Source: Styela clava
Lineage: Eukaryota; Chordata; Ascidiacea; Stolidobranchia; Styelidae
NCBI RefSeq assembly: GCF_964204865.1
Contig: NC_135261.1
Location: 10,602,001-10,666,000 of the forward strand
DNA: 64,000 nt
Direction: 5' to 3'
In this document: positions 48,853 to 62,281 of the stretch, in pieces
Position numbering within the stretch: position 1 is the first letter of the stretch
Layout: every line of letters starts with the position of its first letter
Translations under genes and position numbers: made by a program
Notes under the pieces: model-generated
Told to the model about the DNA's origin: nothing
The model's input: only the letters and a program-made list of their open reading frames with translations
Databases searched by the model: none

Positions 48853-50582
48853 GGGATTTCTTCCCTCTCTTCAAAATCCAAGTACCAGCTCCTTTATGTT
48901 TTAATGTTAATTTAGTGAGCTCTTATCTCGACCACAATGATTGAAATTGTCAGAAGCGCAACAAATGTTTACCTCGAATCGCTATGCCGTAGTTATAACA
49001 GAAAGTTCAGTTTATTTCATTTAAATCTTCCATCATTGTGCATTTAGTAAAAAGGTAATTGTTAATTAATCTTTTTATTGTGAAGTACATTATTTTTCAA
49101 CTAATAAGATACCACTTCGACATAGCTATTCACTTCATCAGTACGCATTGTTTATATAAATATAACTTCAGGGTTGAAGATAGTTAGTCAATAGCTATTA
49201 CATCCAATTGAACAGCATTACTAAAAAAATAGAAGTTTTTCAACAACACTCTATTTTTATTATTCACTCTTTGGTATACGCATACAATTGTTTTAACAGC
49301 AAAATGTACGACTTTTGAATCATAGATTGATTGACGTTCTCATGCTTGACAGCGTCAATCAATCAGAAAAATTTCCTGATCATATAAGCATTAACAATGT
49401 ATCTGGAATAGCCATAATGAATGAACACTGTAATATGAGTTATTCGGACATGGATTGTGCACACGAAGAATATTTCACTCGTTGTCAGTGGTATTGGAGT
49501 TGGGAATTATCTTTTCACCTCCAAAATGATAAATCGGAAATTGGTGTAGAATACTCCAATTAATTTAAAAATGAATTTTATGTTCTGTTTAATTGCTGGC
49601 ATTTAAACATATATATATATAACGCCAACGACAACCTCTAAATGAAAAGATAACGATTGTATTAATATCGGGATCGACACAAAACAGGATTATACAGAAC
49701 TCGACGACGTTCGTCGACAACACCAATAAAGTCGAAATATCCAGTTTCATAACGTTTCGTCATAGGTCTCAAAGTCGAAAATTTTATTTCCGAATTCGGA
49801 ATTCTCAAAACATTTGAATCCTACTTCAATATGATAAAGTTGGAAAGTACTAAATATTTTTAGTGTATTTCCATCATATTCAAAGCAAAAACACAAAATG
49901 TTGAGTTATAAATTATATTTTTAATCAAGAGCTGTCATATCCGTATAAATAATATCACAAATAAACCATTTGTTTTTGACGAAGCACTTATATCCTTATG
50001 TTAGAACAAGCAGTTTATTTTGTATATTCGTATGCAAGTAAAACGTTGATGTTTCGATAGATTGATTGACGTTGTCATTCTCCGAGAATACTGAATCCCA
50101 AAAGAATATTTCAACTACTTACCTAGCATCTAGTGGACAGTTTCATATCGGGCGCCTTTAAATATATGGACTTCAAGATATTTTTTTGTAATTCGAGACA
50201 AATTTCCAAACATCATCAATATTTCCCGGATTCTCCTCATGCATAAATATTTCTATTTCTGAAAATATTCAATATGCTAATGTGCAGCTCGACTTTTGAC
50301 GCGCGTCAAATATTGTTTGACAACGTCAATCAAACAAAACATGTCATTGTTTAGATAATAGATGCTCAAAAATTGTAAGCAAAACAATGTTTGTGATTAC
50401 ACCCTGTAGGAAGTGGATAATTGAGAACCGAAGATCAGCCATCATCAGAATTTGTTAAAACTCGTCAGTTGTCAAATATCATATTAATTAAAAGGCTATA
50501 TCATGATATTAGTTCATGAAATGGTTTATTTTTACTGCCTAATAACCGGTAACCAAGACTGAAACAAGCAAATTAAATTCAG

Positions 50583-51841
50583 AGGAAACCCTACAGACGA
50601 CGATCCATCTGTTGGGGTAGCTTTGCTCGTACTGGAGAGCCTGCTGATGGGTTAGAAAACTCTCTTGGAGATTTTCCTGACTGGTAACAGTATTCGTCAC
50701 CATCAATGACAAAGCGGTATCTCGAAAGTATCCTCGAAACAATTTTCAGGGGATGAATCATGATTTTGATTAAGGTGAACTTATGAAGAATAATTTGCCA
50801 ATAATTAAATCATGAATTGAAATACATATTTATAACTGAACGTATTTGCAATCGTAGAGGTAGAAATTAATAACATACATATATTCAATTTAGAAAAAAA
50901 AAGGTTATGACCAACATGTCCTCATAATATCCTGAGCATCATTTTTTTTATCGTCACTTTTCAATTCCCCAAGTTTTACGTTAACTTAAAATAACCAAAT
51001 CGGTCTGACTTTAGCACATTGTAGGTACAGTTATACTATCAACTGCCGAGCAGGATAATGGTGTTTAGCGCAACACCATCGTCGGCAATATATTGTGTGC
51101 AGGCATGCATCTTTCAAAAATCCCATATTTTATTTCACCAAAGACCAAAATTTGATGAAAAATCCGATTTGTTAAAAAATCATCTAAATTAAGAAATGAA
51201 GACCTAAAATTGAACATTTCATATGACATTGAATTATTTTGCACAAATCCTGGAATAACATAATATAAATATGTACGATTCATAACATGCATTAAGTGGG
51301 AAAACTGTTCTAATCATAAAATATTAAATAGCTGATCCCACCTTTGGGGGTAGCCCACAGAATTTCTCTATTATTTCTCCTTTTTTTTAAGGGCTGATCC
51401 AAAGATGTCTAACTTGATTATCCGTTCATGTTGTAGTTTACAGGTGGCAAGAGTTATAGCTTGCATATTCTAAAATCGTTTAAATCTTCTAAACCATTTC
51501 ATGATTTTTTTACACGAAGTAACAACAAACCATGACTGGGAAAGTCTGCGAATCAAAGCTCCGGAAGGGTGAAATTGAGGGAAGGGTACGAGCAGGATAT
51601 ATGTGACTTGTGGGAAGGTATAGGATTCTGTATGGATTCAATACTGTTACCGACAACAACAGATACCGTAGTTGATGTAGAACGGATCCACCGATTCACC
51701 GAACGGATTCGGACAGGCCGAACGGATTCACCGATTTTCACAACGAGTAATGCAAGATCAGACTCTCAACATTCATTTATTTTTATTTTTTCCTGCCTGC
51801 TTTCACTTTTATGGTTGAACTTGAATGTCCAGGAAGAATAA
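50583..51841 (+). pseudogene. Dead esterase exons 10-11 (unit 6)
   Basis: Same stops, frameshift and minisatellite as units 3-5. Confidence 0.85.
51022..51027. other. Excision-like footprint of the pogo element
   Basis: TAGGTA stands where units 2, 3 and 7 have a single TA and units 4 and 5 have the 3.0-kb element. Two flanking TA copies with two bases matching the element's terminal G run are what cut-and-paste excision by Tc1/mariner-type elements leaves. Confidence 0.65.
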
Positions 51842-52708
51842 CTTATTATATTGATAACTGATAATAATACGTCTTTTGGCTTAAATATATTATTTAATTA
51901 CCTCATTAATTAATTACCTTTTCTTTAATGTACTTTATTTCAGCTATCTGAGAATCACTCTACAATACATGAACTAACAACCTCTATTGACTTGAATAAA
52001 ATACACGCAGTCAATACATCTTGCTATATGAAATCCTATTTCATAAATATATATACCAAATAAGGCAAATAGGCTATGATGGATGCTTACCTGCCCTTTC
52101 ACCCCAATCAATTCATTTATATATTTTACCATATTTCCATGCATATTTTGAGGTTGTTTTTTCGAGTTGCGCCTAAAAGTGGTTTGCGTGTTTAAAACTA
52201 TAATTTTACATGACATTTAACGGTATTAATTCCGAATGTCAACCCAGGTAGATCCAAATTTTAACTTCGTTCCATGACTCCAATATTAGGAAATCGTTGC
52301 GTCTTCAAAAAGTTTGGGTTACTACTGTTTGACGAATAAAGTTGAATAAAATCCAGAAAAACACATTTAGTGTTACAACAACGTACAAGGTTTTTGAAAT
52401 TTGTTCCGGAGAATACAAGCAAACGAACAGTAACCCCAACACCTGTTTTGCATAGTCGTTCCCGAAGTTGGCGATTAATCATCAGTGGCTTTAAAAAACT
52501 ATAATGACGTCATATTGAATATAACGCATTGAGCCAAATAAAAAAATAACGTTGTACTTAAGTTTTCAATTTGTAAACTGAATTTATTAAGATCGGATGC
52601 CCTTGATTCTTCTGATTATATTCTTCAAGTTTTTGTTACTCTAAGTTTAGGTAATGTTTCCTAATTATCAATAAAATACCAGTCTTTCGAAACAGGAATG
52701 TACTAGAG

Positions 52709-53555
52709 CAGGGGTCAGCCTACGGCCCGCGGGCCAGATCCTGTCCGCGGAGTAAAATAATCCAGCACGCGATTCTTTACTGAATTATAGAAATCGGCTG
52801 TTTTGATGATTATATTCTTTACGTAACAGATTTTATTTTAAGTCACGTGTAGACTAATTTATACTATAACCTAACAAGTAAATAAGTAGGCTACTCGTTT
52901 ATTAATTATAATTAGACAAATGGCAACAAACCGCAGAATAGTTTATGCTAAGTGCAAAGGGTTCAATGGCGCAGAAAATATTTAAATGAATTTTATTGAG
53001 ATGAAGAAATAAATTTATATTCCTTTTTAAGAAATGTATCTTTGCTTGATTTTTATAAAAAAGTATCTTCTTGAAAGAAAACCTTACCCCAATTTGAGTG
53101 ACAAATCATGCGAATAACTTTCTATCGATGTTTGGAAGTACATATGTACGCGAACAATTATTTCAGAAAACGAACATTACAAAGAACAAGCTGAGAATTC
53201 GGATTAGTGATGCCCATTTATAAAATGTTTTTATCTTGGCTTCATTCAGTGTCCCATTCAGAAAACGTTTCCCATTCAGTGACGTTGAAAACGTATTAAG
53301 CGGGTTGCAACAAAAAGTGTCACATTAAATGTCATTTGTAATTTTTCTTCTCAAGTAAAACGATTAAGTTGAGTTCACGAGTTGTCGCAGTCTTCGCACG
53401 CTGCTTAAATCCTAAAATGTCAACATCTGATATGATCAAAAAATTGCGATTAATCGGCCATACCTTCGGTTTTTAACTTTCTAAAAATATGTGACACCCA
53501 ACAAGACTCGCAACCTTTAGTTTTGGTCCGCGAGCGACAAAAGGTTGCCGACATC
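52709..53555. mobile_element. hAT-like non-autonomous element (unit 6)
   Basis: 847 bases; left end CAGGGGTCAGCCTACGG, right end TTGCCGACATC. Confidence 0.55.
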
Positions 53556-54107
53556 ATAAAGTTTTCTTATATGGTGCACAAATATCACCAGTATGTTATT
53601 GAGATATACTAATTGTGGAATTTGGCAATAATATGATTGTTCTGAGACATTCTTTTTAATATAATTCCATTTCTCATCCAACATTTGTCATTTCTGAACC
53701 TAACAATTTGACCTGTATTTCCCATTTTGATTTCTTGTGCATCGCTCAGAGTTTTATCTCAAGTTATCTCAATTTTTAGAAGTACAATTTCAATGAGAAG
53801 TTTGAAAGTATCGGTTGTGCTTTAATAGGGATTTGGGAAATGAATTTTCGGCACAACAGCTTTTTCTACTATTTGCACCCTGGCGTTACCGGGTCGCAAA
53901 TAAAGGAGGTTACAAGGAGTATGAAGCATGCATGTTGAAAAATAAAGCGCCTTGTGCTTTGCGAAGTATGTAACTGATGTTATTGCGTGATACAATTTTA
54001 CATGTAAATGTATAGAAATAGTGTTCAATCCACACGTACTTTCAAATCCCGGTCACTAAGAATGCTTCTAACCACATTATAACACTTCTATTTGCATTTG
54101 CTTAGAA

Positions 54108-54113
54108 TTTATT
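54108..54113 (-). promoter_or_regulatory. Poly(A) signal, gene copy 6
   Basis: Minus-strand AATAAA 106 bases after the stop codon. Confidence 0.6.
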
Positions 54114-54218
54114 GTCAATATCAGCAGATGGTAAAGGCAATTGGCATAAATTCATCAGCCTAATCTAAAACTAAGATATTTCCATGGTCGTTTGTCGTTC
54201 GGTTGATGTCGGCGGTGT

Positions 54219-56867
54219 TTATATACATCTGACATATCTGAAGCATCCGTCATACTTGACAATGCGGTAGGATTTGTACGTGCTGAAATAGGATTATGTT
54301 AAACAGGAAAAACTCTGATTCAATTCAATTACAAAACTAACTAAGACTTACCAGAATTGCTTGTAAGCAAAGCAATAAGAAGAAGACGTGGGCAACACGC
54401 ATCGATAATTATAGGTGATCTTAAGTTCTCGAAGTTGCACACAGTATGTACATTTGAATCCACAAGCATAATGCTCCTTCAGATCACTGAGATGTTTCCC
54501 CCAGTCTTGTTCAATCTTGGTCACTATGTCGGTGTGTTCTTTCTTCGTTTTCTCTTCGTAGGCGTTGTACAACTTTTGAGCTTCGTTGCCGAGTGGTTTG
54601 CCCATATAAAATTCAAGCAGTTTCAAATACTGTTCCGTTCTGAGTTGGGCAATCTAAACATTTTTGCAAGAATTATATAAATATAAATACATATTTTAAA
54701 CAAAATGTCACGCTGTCAACCTTTTCCAATCTCTCTGTAATGCATTTCAGTCTTCTTTCAAACCGTTCCGATAAGCACTTTACGTAGCTTTCGATCTTTG
54801 TCTTTCTGGTAGATAGGCATGTTGCATATTGTGCAACATATTTGGCAATTCGCTCATTGAGCCTTTGCTCGTGGCAACCAATCATGTCAGTGTATGACTT
54901 GGAAGCGCGAGAAAGGCGCTCCCCAAGCTTTTTTTCATACTCTGCAATCGCTTTTTTCTTTTGTTCGTCCAATGATTTCTGATATTCTTCTAGGGAAGTC
55001 AAGTTATCTGCTGTGATGCAATTGTTTCTGGAAATATAAAGAGCAACTGAGCCAAATGTCATCTTATGATATACTTATTCACCGTGACACTTACTGTACT
55101 AAGTAATTTGCTTTATAATACGTTATCAAACATTTGTGTCTCTCATCAACAATCTTTTTGAAAGACTCCAATGCCTTCTGATTAGTTATTTTTGCTTGCG
55201 CATACCAATCATCATATGTTTTCTTCATGGATTCAATTATTGTCTTAGCTTTATTATCAAGGTCTTCTTTGAATTTTTGTTCGGTGATATTAACTTCATC
55301 TTAAGTGTAATAAAAACATTAAATTCAGTGAAACATAAAGACAATTGAGCAAACGTTTTAGGACTTGCACTAACCGGTTACACATTTTTTCAGCTCCTTG
55401 TATTTGATTGTCCTGTATTGAAATTTGTAGGTCAAGAAACGGAAGCAACTTCTTTGGGTAGTAATTTTGTACGTCCACCATTTCCCGATACTTCGACTAT
55501 AAAGAAAAAACCAAGAGTAGAATTATATTGATATATACTATTTACCTGCCATTTATTTATAATTACCAATTGGTGTAAAATTGACTTCTGCCAAAACAGA
55601 GAGTTCCGCCGTATGCGCACTGATAAGCGCATGCGTAGCTTTTTACAAGTTCTCCGATAGCTGCAGTTAGCTTCGCGGTGTATTCGTCCAACTGTGTTTG
55701 ATATGATAAAGTTTCTTTAGTTTTGAAAGCCTCCAAAACTGCATTAACGTCTGCTCCGTTCCAATCCTCAGAACCTAAATGTAAAGTTCCATTATGAATA
55801 AAAGTATGTGCAAAATTCGAAAGAATAGAAATAACTTACAATGGGCTCTGTATATGAGTTTTTGGAACACTTCAGATCTTTGTTTTACGATGGCTTCCAT
55901 GACACATTTATATTTTGTCTCATACTCTGTCACGCGCTTCTCGAGAGCTTTTCTGTATTCTTCTATTTTAGCTAAACGAGTGTTGAAGCATGTAACAGAC
56001 CTGAAATAAGAAAGGTTCGAATTTTTTGTTCTCTTGTAAACGAACTTTTGAACTTACAGTAACACACCTCTCGACAAGTTTTTTGTGATATTCCTGCACA
56101 CAAGCGAATCTTTTCTGCATGTCATCGTTATAATTTTTTTTTGCTTCTTCCAACAATGAATCTAGTTTTGTATTATAATTTTCAATAGCCTTCTTGTTGG
56201 TCTCCTTCATTTCTTCTGACTCTTCCTGCAATCCGGTAATTCTAAAAATTCACGATGTTAGTAATTTGAGTAAGAAAAGAATACGTAAGAAAGAATTGTA
56301 AGAAGAAATACAAACTTCAAATACTGCTTTGTATATTCCTCGATAGCGTCTTCGTGCTTTGTCTTTGCCTCGGTATTTTGATTTGTTGCAGTTTCAACCC
56401 AATCCCCCTTTTTTTGTTGCATATCAAGATATATTTTATCGGCCACTTCTTCCAATTGTTTTTTAACTTCAGTTTCAAAAACGGCCACCGTCATCTCTAT
56501 AATACAAAAAATCATGCCTCAAAATGTGTGTTTCTCAAATTATTCAGAAAAACATACAATTCAGAATTACCTTCGAATCCATCCTCTGTGCATTTCTCTC
56601 CTGGATAGCTCTTCAGAACATTAGAGTAATATTTCGTTGTGAACCAAGCAGGACAGTAGTAGATTCGAAAACTGTAGCATCCGTAATTGATTCGGTAAAA
56701 TTGTCCGACATTGTAAGTAACATATCCACAATGACTCGGTTGGTATAGAGCGGCATTGGCAACCTGTAAACATTATAATTTAGGCAAAATTGATAAAAAG
56801 AAACGAAGGGCAATATTTATCAAATACTTACGGCCAAACAGCCTAGAAGTAACAATAAAATCTTCAT
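54219..56867 (-). CDS. Array gene copy 6: secreted Cys-rich/coiled-coil protein, intact
   Basis: Exon coordinates equal copy 3 plus 30213; 650 open residues. Private changes: FRIYYC for FRSYYC in the Cys-rich head, KKQLEEVAD for KKQLKEVAD in exon 3, an Arg for Lys in exon 5, and RASKSY in exon 9. It keeps KGDW but has EEYTKQY like copies 1 and 2, so its exon 3 is a mosaic of the two groups. Exon 4 donor GTGTGT. Role unknown, as for the other copies. Confidence 0.8.
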
Positions 56868-56924
56868 GATCGTCTTTATTCAGGTTGTTGAACAACGACT
56901 TGTCGAATCCCTGTTGTGCGCTTG

Positions 56925-56931
56925 TATATAT
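56925..56931 (-). promoter_or_regulatory. TATA box, gene copy 6
   Basis: ATATATA, 58 bases before the ATG. Confidence 0.6.
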
Positions 56932-58661
56932 GGGATTTCTTCCCTCTCTTCAAAATCCAAGTACCAGCTCCTTTATGTTTTAATGTTACTTTAGTGAGCT
57001 CTTATCTCGACCACAATGATTGAAATTGTCAGAAGCGCAACAAATGTTTACCTCGAATCGCTATGCCGTAGTTATAACAGAAAGTTCAGTTTATTTCATT
57101 TAAATCTTCCATCATTGTGCATTTAGTAAAAAGGTAATTGTTAATTAATCTTTTTATTGTGAAGTACATTATTTTTCAACTAATAAGATACCACTTCGAC
57201 ATAGCTATTCACTTCATCAGTACGCATTGTTTATATAAATATAACTTCAGGGTTGAAGATAGTTAGTCAATAGCTATTACATCCAATTGAACAGCATTAC
57301 TAAAAAAATAGAAGTTTTTCAACAACACTTTATTTTTATTATTCACTCTTTGGTATACGCATACAATTGTTTTAACAGCAAAATGTACGACTTTTGAATC
57401 ATAGATTGATTGACGTTCTCATGCTTGACAGCGTCAATCAATCAGAAAAATTTCCTGATCATATAAGCATTAACAATGTATCTGGAATAGCCATAATGAA
57501 TGGACACTGTAATATGAGTTATTCGGACATGGATTGTGCACACGAAGAATATTTCACTCGTTGTCAGTGGTATTGGAGTTGGGAATTATCTTTTCACCTT
57601 CAAAATGATAAATCGGAAATTGGTGTAGAATACTCCAATTAATTTAAAAATGAATTTTATGTTCTGTTTAATTGCTGGCATTTAAACATATATATATCTA
57701 ACGCCAACGACAACTTCTAAATGAAAAGATAACGATTGTATTAATATCGGGATTGACACAAAACAGGATTATACAGAACTCGACGACGTTCGTCGACAAC
57801 ACCAATAAAGTCGAAATATCCAGTTTCATAACGTTTCGTCATAGGTCTCAAAGTCGAAAATTTTATTTCCGAATTCGGAATTCTCAAAACATTCGAATCC
57901 TACTTCAATATGATAAAGTTGGAAAGTACTAAATATTTTTAGTGTATTTCCATCATATTCAAAGCAAAAACACAAAATGTTGAGTTATAAATTATATTTT
58001 TAATCAAGAGCTGTCATATCCGTATAAATAATATCACAAATAAACCATTTGTTTTTGACGAAGCACTTATATCCTTATGTTAGAACAAGCAGTTTATTTT
58101 GCATATTCGTATGCAAGTAAAACGTTGATGTTTCGATAGATTGATTGACGTTGTCATTCTCCGAGAATACTGAATCCCAAAAGAATATTTCAACTACTTA
58201 CCTAGCATCTAGTGGACAGTTTCATATCGGGCGCCTTTAAATATATGGACTTCAAGATATTTTTTTGTAATTCGAAACAAATTTCCAAACATCATCAATA
58301 TTTCCCGGATTCTCCTCATGCATAAATATTTCTATTTCTGAAAATATTCAATATGCTAATGTGCAGCTCGACTTTTGACGCGCGTCAAATATTGTTTGAC
58401 AACGTCAATCAAACAAAACATGTCATTGTTTAGATAATAGATGCTCAAAAATTGTAAGCAAAACAATGTTTGTGATTACACCCTGTAGGAAGTGGATAAT
58501 TGAGAACCGAAGATCAGCCATCATCAGAATTTGTTAAAACTCGTCAGTTGTCAAATATCATATTAATTAAAAGGCTATATCATGATATTAGTTCATGAAA
58601 TGGTTTATTTTTACTGCCTAATAACCGGTAACCAAGACTGAAACAAGCAAATTAAATTCAG

Positions 58662-59915
58662 AGGAAACCCTACAGACGACGATCAATCTGTTGGGGTAGC
58701 TTTGCTCGTACTGGAGAGCCTGCTGATGGGTTAGAAAACTCTCTTGGAGATTTTCCTGACTGGTAACAGTATTCGTCACCATCAATGACAAAGCGGTATC
58801 TCGAAAGTATCCTCAAACAATTTTCAGGGGATGAATCATGATTTTGATTAAGGTGAACTTATGATGAATAATTTGCCAATAATTAAATCATGAATTGAAA
58901 TACATATTTATAACTGAACGTATTTGCAATCGTAGAGGTAGAAATTAATAACATACATATATTCAATTTAGAAAAAAAAAGGTTATGACCAAAATGTCCT
59001 CATAATATCCTGAGCATCATTTTTTTATCGTCACTTTTCAATTTCCCAAGTTTTACGTTAACTTAAAATAACCAAATCGGTCTGACTTTAGCACATTGTA
59101 CAGTTATACTATCAACTGCCGAGCAGGATAATGGTGTTCAGCACAACACCATCGTCGGCAATATATTGTGTGCAGGCATGCATCTTTCAAAAATCCCATA
59201 TTTTATTTCACCAAAGACCAAAATTTGATGAAAAATCCAATTTGTTAAAAAATCATCTAAATTAAGAAATGAAGACCTAAAATTGAACATTTCATATGAC
59301 ATTGAATTATTTTGCACAAATCCTGGAATAACATAATATAAATATGTACGATTCATAACATGCATTAAGTGGGAAAACTGTTCCAATCATAAAATATTAA
59401 ATAGCTGATCCCATCTTTGGGGGGTAGCCCACAGAATTTCTTTATTATTTCTCCTTTTTTTTAAGGGCTGATCCAAAGATGTCTAACTTGATTATCCGTT
59501 CATGTTGTAGTTTACAGGTGGCAGGAGTTATAGCTTGCATATTCTAAAATCGTTTAAATCTTCTAAACCATTTCATGATTTTTTTACACGAAGTAACAAC
59601 AAACCATGACTGGGAAAGTCTGCGAATCAAAGCTCCGGAAGGGTGAAATTGAGGGAAGGGTACGAGCAGGATATATGTGACTTGTGGGAAGGTATAGGAT
59701 TCTGTATGGATTCAATACTGTTACCGACAACAACAGCTACCGTAGTTGCTGTAGAACGGATCCACCGATTCACCGAACGGATTCGGACAGGCCGAACGGA
59801 TTCACCGATTTTCACAACTAGTAATGCAAGATCAGACTCTCAACATTCATTTATTTTTATTTTTTCCTGCCTGCTTTCACTTTTATGGTTGAACTTGAAT
59901 GTCCAGGAAGAATAA
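58662..59915 (+). pseudogene. Dead esterase exons 10-11 (unit 7)
   Basis: Same lesions as other units. In exon 11 it reads ACAGCTACCGTAGTTGCTG, as the live gene has ACAGCTACCGTAGTTACTG, where units 2-6 have GATACC and GTTGATG. It therefore keeps an older state there. Confidence 0.85.
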
Positions 59916-60773
59916 CCTATTATATTGATAACTGATAATAATACGTCTTTTGGCTTAAATATATTATTTAATTACCTCATTAATTAATTACCTTTTCTTT
60001 AATGTACTTTATTTCAGCTATCTGAGAATCACTCTACAATACATGAACTAACAACCTCTATTGACTTGAATAAAATACACGCAGTCAATACATCTTGCTA
60101 TATGAAATCCTATTTCATAAATATATATACCAAATAGGCTATGATGGATGCTTACCTGCCCTTTCACCCCAATTAATTCATTTATATATTTTACCATATT
60201 TCCATGCATATTTTGAGGTTGTTTTTTCGAGTTGCGCCTAAAAGTGGTTTGCGTGTTTAAAACTATAATTTCACATGACATTTAACGGTATTAATTCCGA
60301 ATGTCAACCCAGGTAGATCCAAATTTTAACTTCGTTCCATGACTCCAATATTAGGAAATCGTTGCGTCTTCAAAAAGTTTGGGTTACTACTGTTTGATGA
60401 ATAAAGTTGAATAAAATCCAGAAAAACACATTTAGTGTTACAACAACGTACAATGTTTTTGAAATTTGTTCCGGAGAATACAAGCAAACGGACAGTAACC
60501 CCAACACCTGTTTTGCATAGTCGTTCCCGAAGTTGGCGATTAATCATCAGTGGCTTTAAAAAACTATAATGACGTCATATTGGATATAACGCATTGAGCC
60601 AAATAAAAAAATAACGTTGTACTTAAGTTTTCAATTTGTAAACTGAATTTATTAAGATCGGATGCCCTTGATTCTTCTGATTATATTCTCCAAGTTTTTG
60701 TTACTCTAAGTTTAGGTAATGTTTCCTAATTATCAATAAAATACCAGTCTTTCGAAACAGGAATGTACTAGAG

Positions 60774-61620
60774 CAGGGGTCAGCCTACGGCCCGCGGGCC
60801 AGATCCTGTCCGCGGAGTAAAATAATCCAGCACGCGATTCTTTACTGAATTATAGAAATCGGCTGTTTTGATGATTATATTCTTTACGTAACAGAATTTA
60901 TTTTAAGTCACGTGTAGACTAATTTATACTATAACCTAACAAGTAAATAAGTAGGCTACTCGTTTATTAATTATAATTAGACAAATGGCAACAAACCGCA
61001 GAATAGTTTATGCTAAGTGCAAAGGGTTCAATGGCGCAGAAAATATTTAAATGAGTTTTATTGAGATGAAGAAATAAATTTATATTCCTTTTTAAGAAAT
61101 GTATCTTTGCTTGATTTTTATAAAAAAGTATCTTCTTGAAAGAAAACCTTACCCCAATTTGAGTGACAAATCATGCGAATAATTTTCTATCGATGTTTGG
61201 AAGTACATATGTACGCGAACAATTATTTCAGAAAACGAACATTACAAGAAACAAGCTGAGAATTCGGATTAGTGATGCCCATTAATAAAATGTTTTTATC
61301 TTGGCTTCATTCAGTGTCCCATTCAGAAAACGTTTCCCATTCAGTGACGTTGAAAACGTATTAAGCGGGTTGCAACAAAAAGTGTCACATTAAATGTCAT
61401 TTGTAATTTTTCTTCTCAAGTAAAACGATTAAGTTGAGTTCACGAGTTGTCGCAGTCTTCGCACGCTGCTTAAATCCTAAAATGTCAACATCTGATCTGA
61501 TCAAAAAATTGCGATTAATCGGCCATACCTTCGGTTTTTAACTTTCTAAAAATATGTGACACCCAACAAGACTCGCAACCTTTAGTTTTGGTCCGCGAGC
61601 GACAAAAGGTTGCCGACATC
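60774..61620. mobile_element. hAT-like non-autonomous element (unit 7)
   Basis: 847 bases; left end CAGGGGTCAGCCTACGG, right end TTGCCGACATC. Confidence 0.55.
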
Positions 61621-62170
61621 ATAAAGTTTTCTTATATGGTGCACAAATATCACCAGTATGTTATTAAGATATACTAATTGTGGAATTTGGCAATAATATG
61701 ATTGTTCTGAGACATTCTTTTTAATATAATTCCATTTCTCATCCAACATTTGTCATTTCTGAACCTAACAATTTGACCTGTATTTCCCATTTTTATTTCT
61801 TGTGCATCGCTCAGAGTTTCATCTCAAATTATCAATTTTTAGAAGTACAATTTCAATGAGAAGTTTGAAAGTATCGGTTGTGCTTTAATAGGGATTTGGG
61901 AAATGAATTTTCGGCACAACAGTTTTTTCTACTATTTGCACCCTGGCGTTACCGGGTCGCAAATAAAGGAGGTTACAAGGAGTATGAAGCATGCATGTTG
62001 AAAAATAAAGCTCTTTGTGCTTTGCGAAGTATGTAACTGATGTTATTGCGTGATACAATTTTACATGTAAATGTATAGAAATAGTGTTCAATCCACACGT
62101 ACTTTCAAATCCCGGTCACTAAGAATGCTTCTAACCACATTATAACACTTCTATTTGCATTTGCTTAGAA

Positions 62171-62176
62171 TTTATT
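62171..62176 (-). promoter_or_regulatory. Poly(A) signal, gene copy 7
   Basis: Minus-strand AATAAA 106 bases after the stop codon. Confidence 0.6.
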
Positions 62177-62281
62177 GTCAATATCAGCAGATGGTAAAGG
62201 CAATTGGCATAAATTCATCAGCCTAATCTAAAACTAAGATATTTCCATGGTCGTTTGTCGTTCGGTTGATGTCGGCGGTGT

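Larger units (their letters stand above)
39402..50468. repeat. Array unit 5 (11.07 kb, carries pogo-like transposon)
   Basis: Near-identical to unit 4. It differs at scattered single bases (for example near 43343, 44090, 44652, 46904, 47804 and 48909) and by one-base indels. Non-coding remainder: 43774-44631, 45479-46028 and 48853-50468. Confidence 0.9.
50469..58547. repeat. Array unit 6 (8.08 kb)
   Basis: Standard plan without the transposon, but with a TAGGTA footprint at its site. Non-coding remainder: 51842-52708, 53556-54107 and 56932-58547, with the inverted-repeat elements near the end. Confidence 0.9.

Noticed and set aside
28336-50468. Units 4 and 5 as one unit assembled twice
   Set aside because: Scattered single-base differences, for example in gene exons 5 and 9 and in the hAT-like left end, distinguish them, though allelic mis-assembly cannot be fully excluded from sequence alone.
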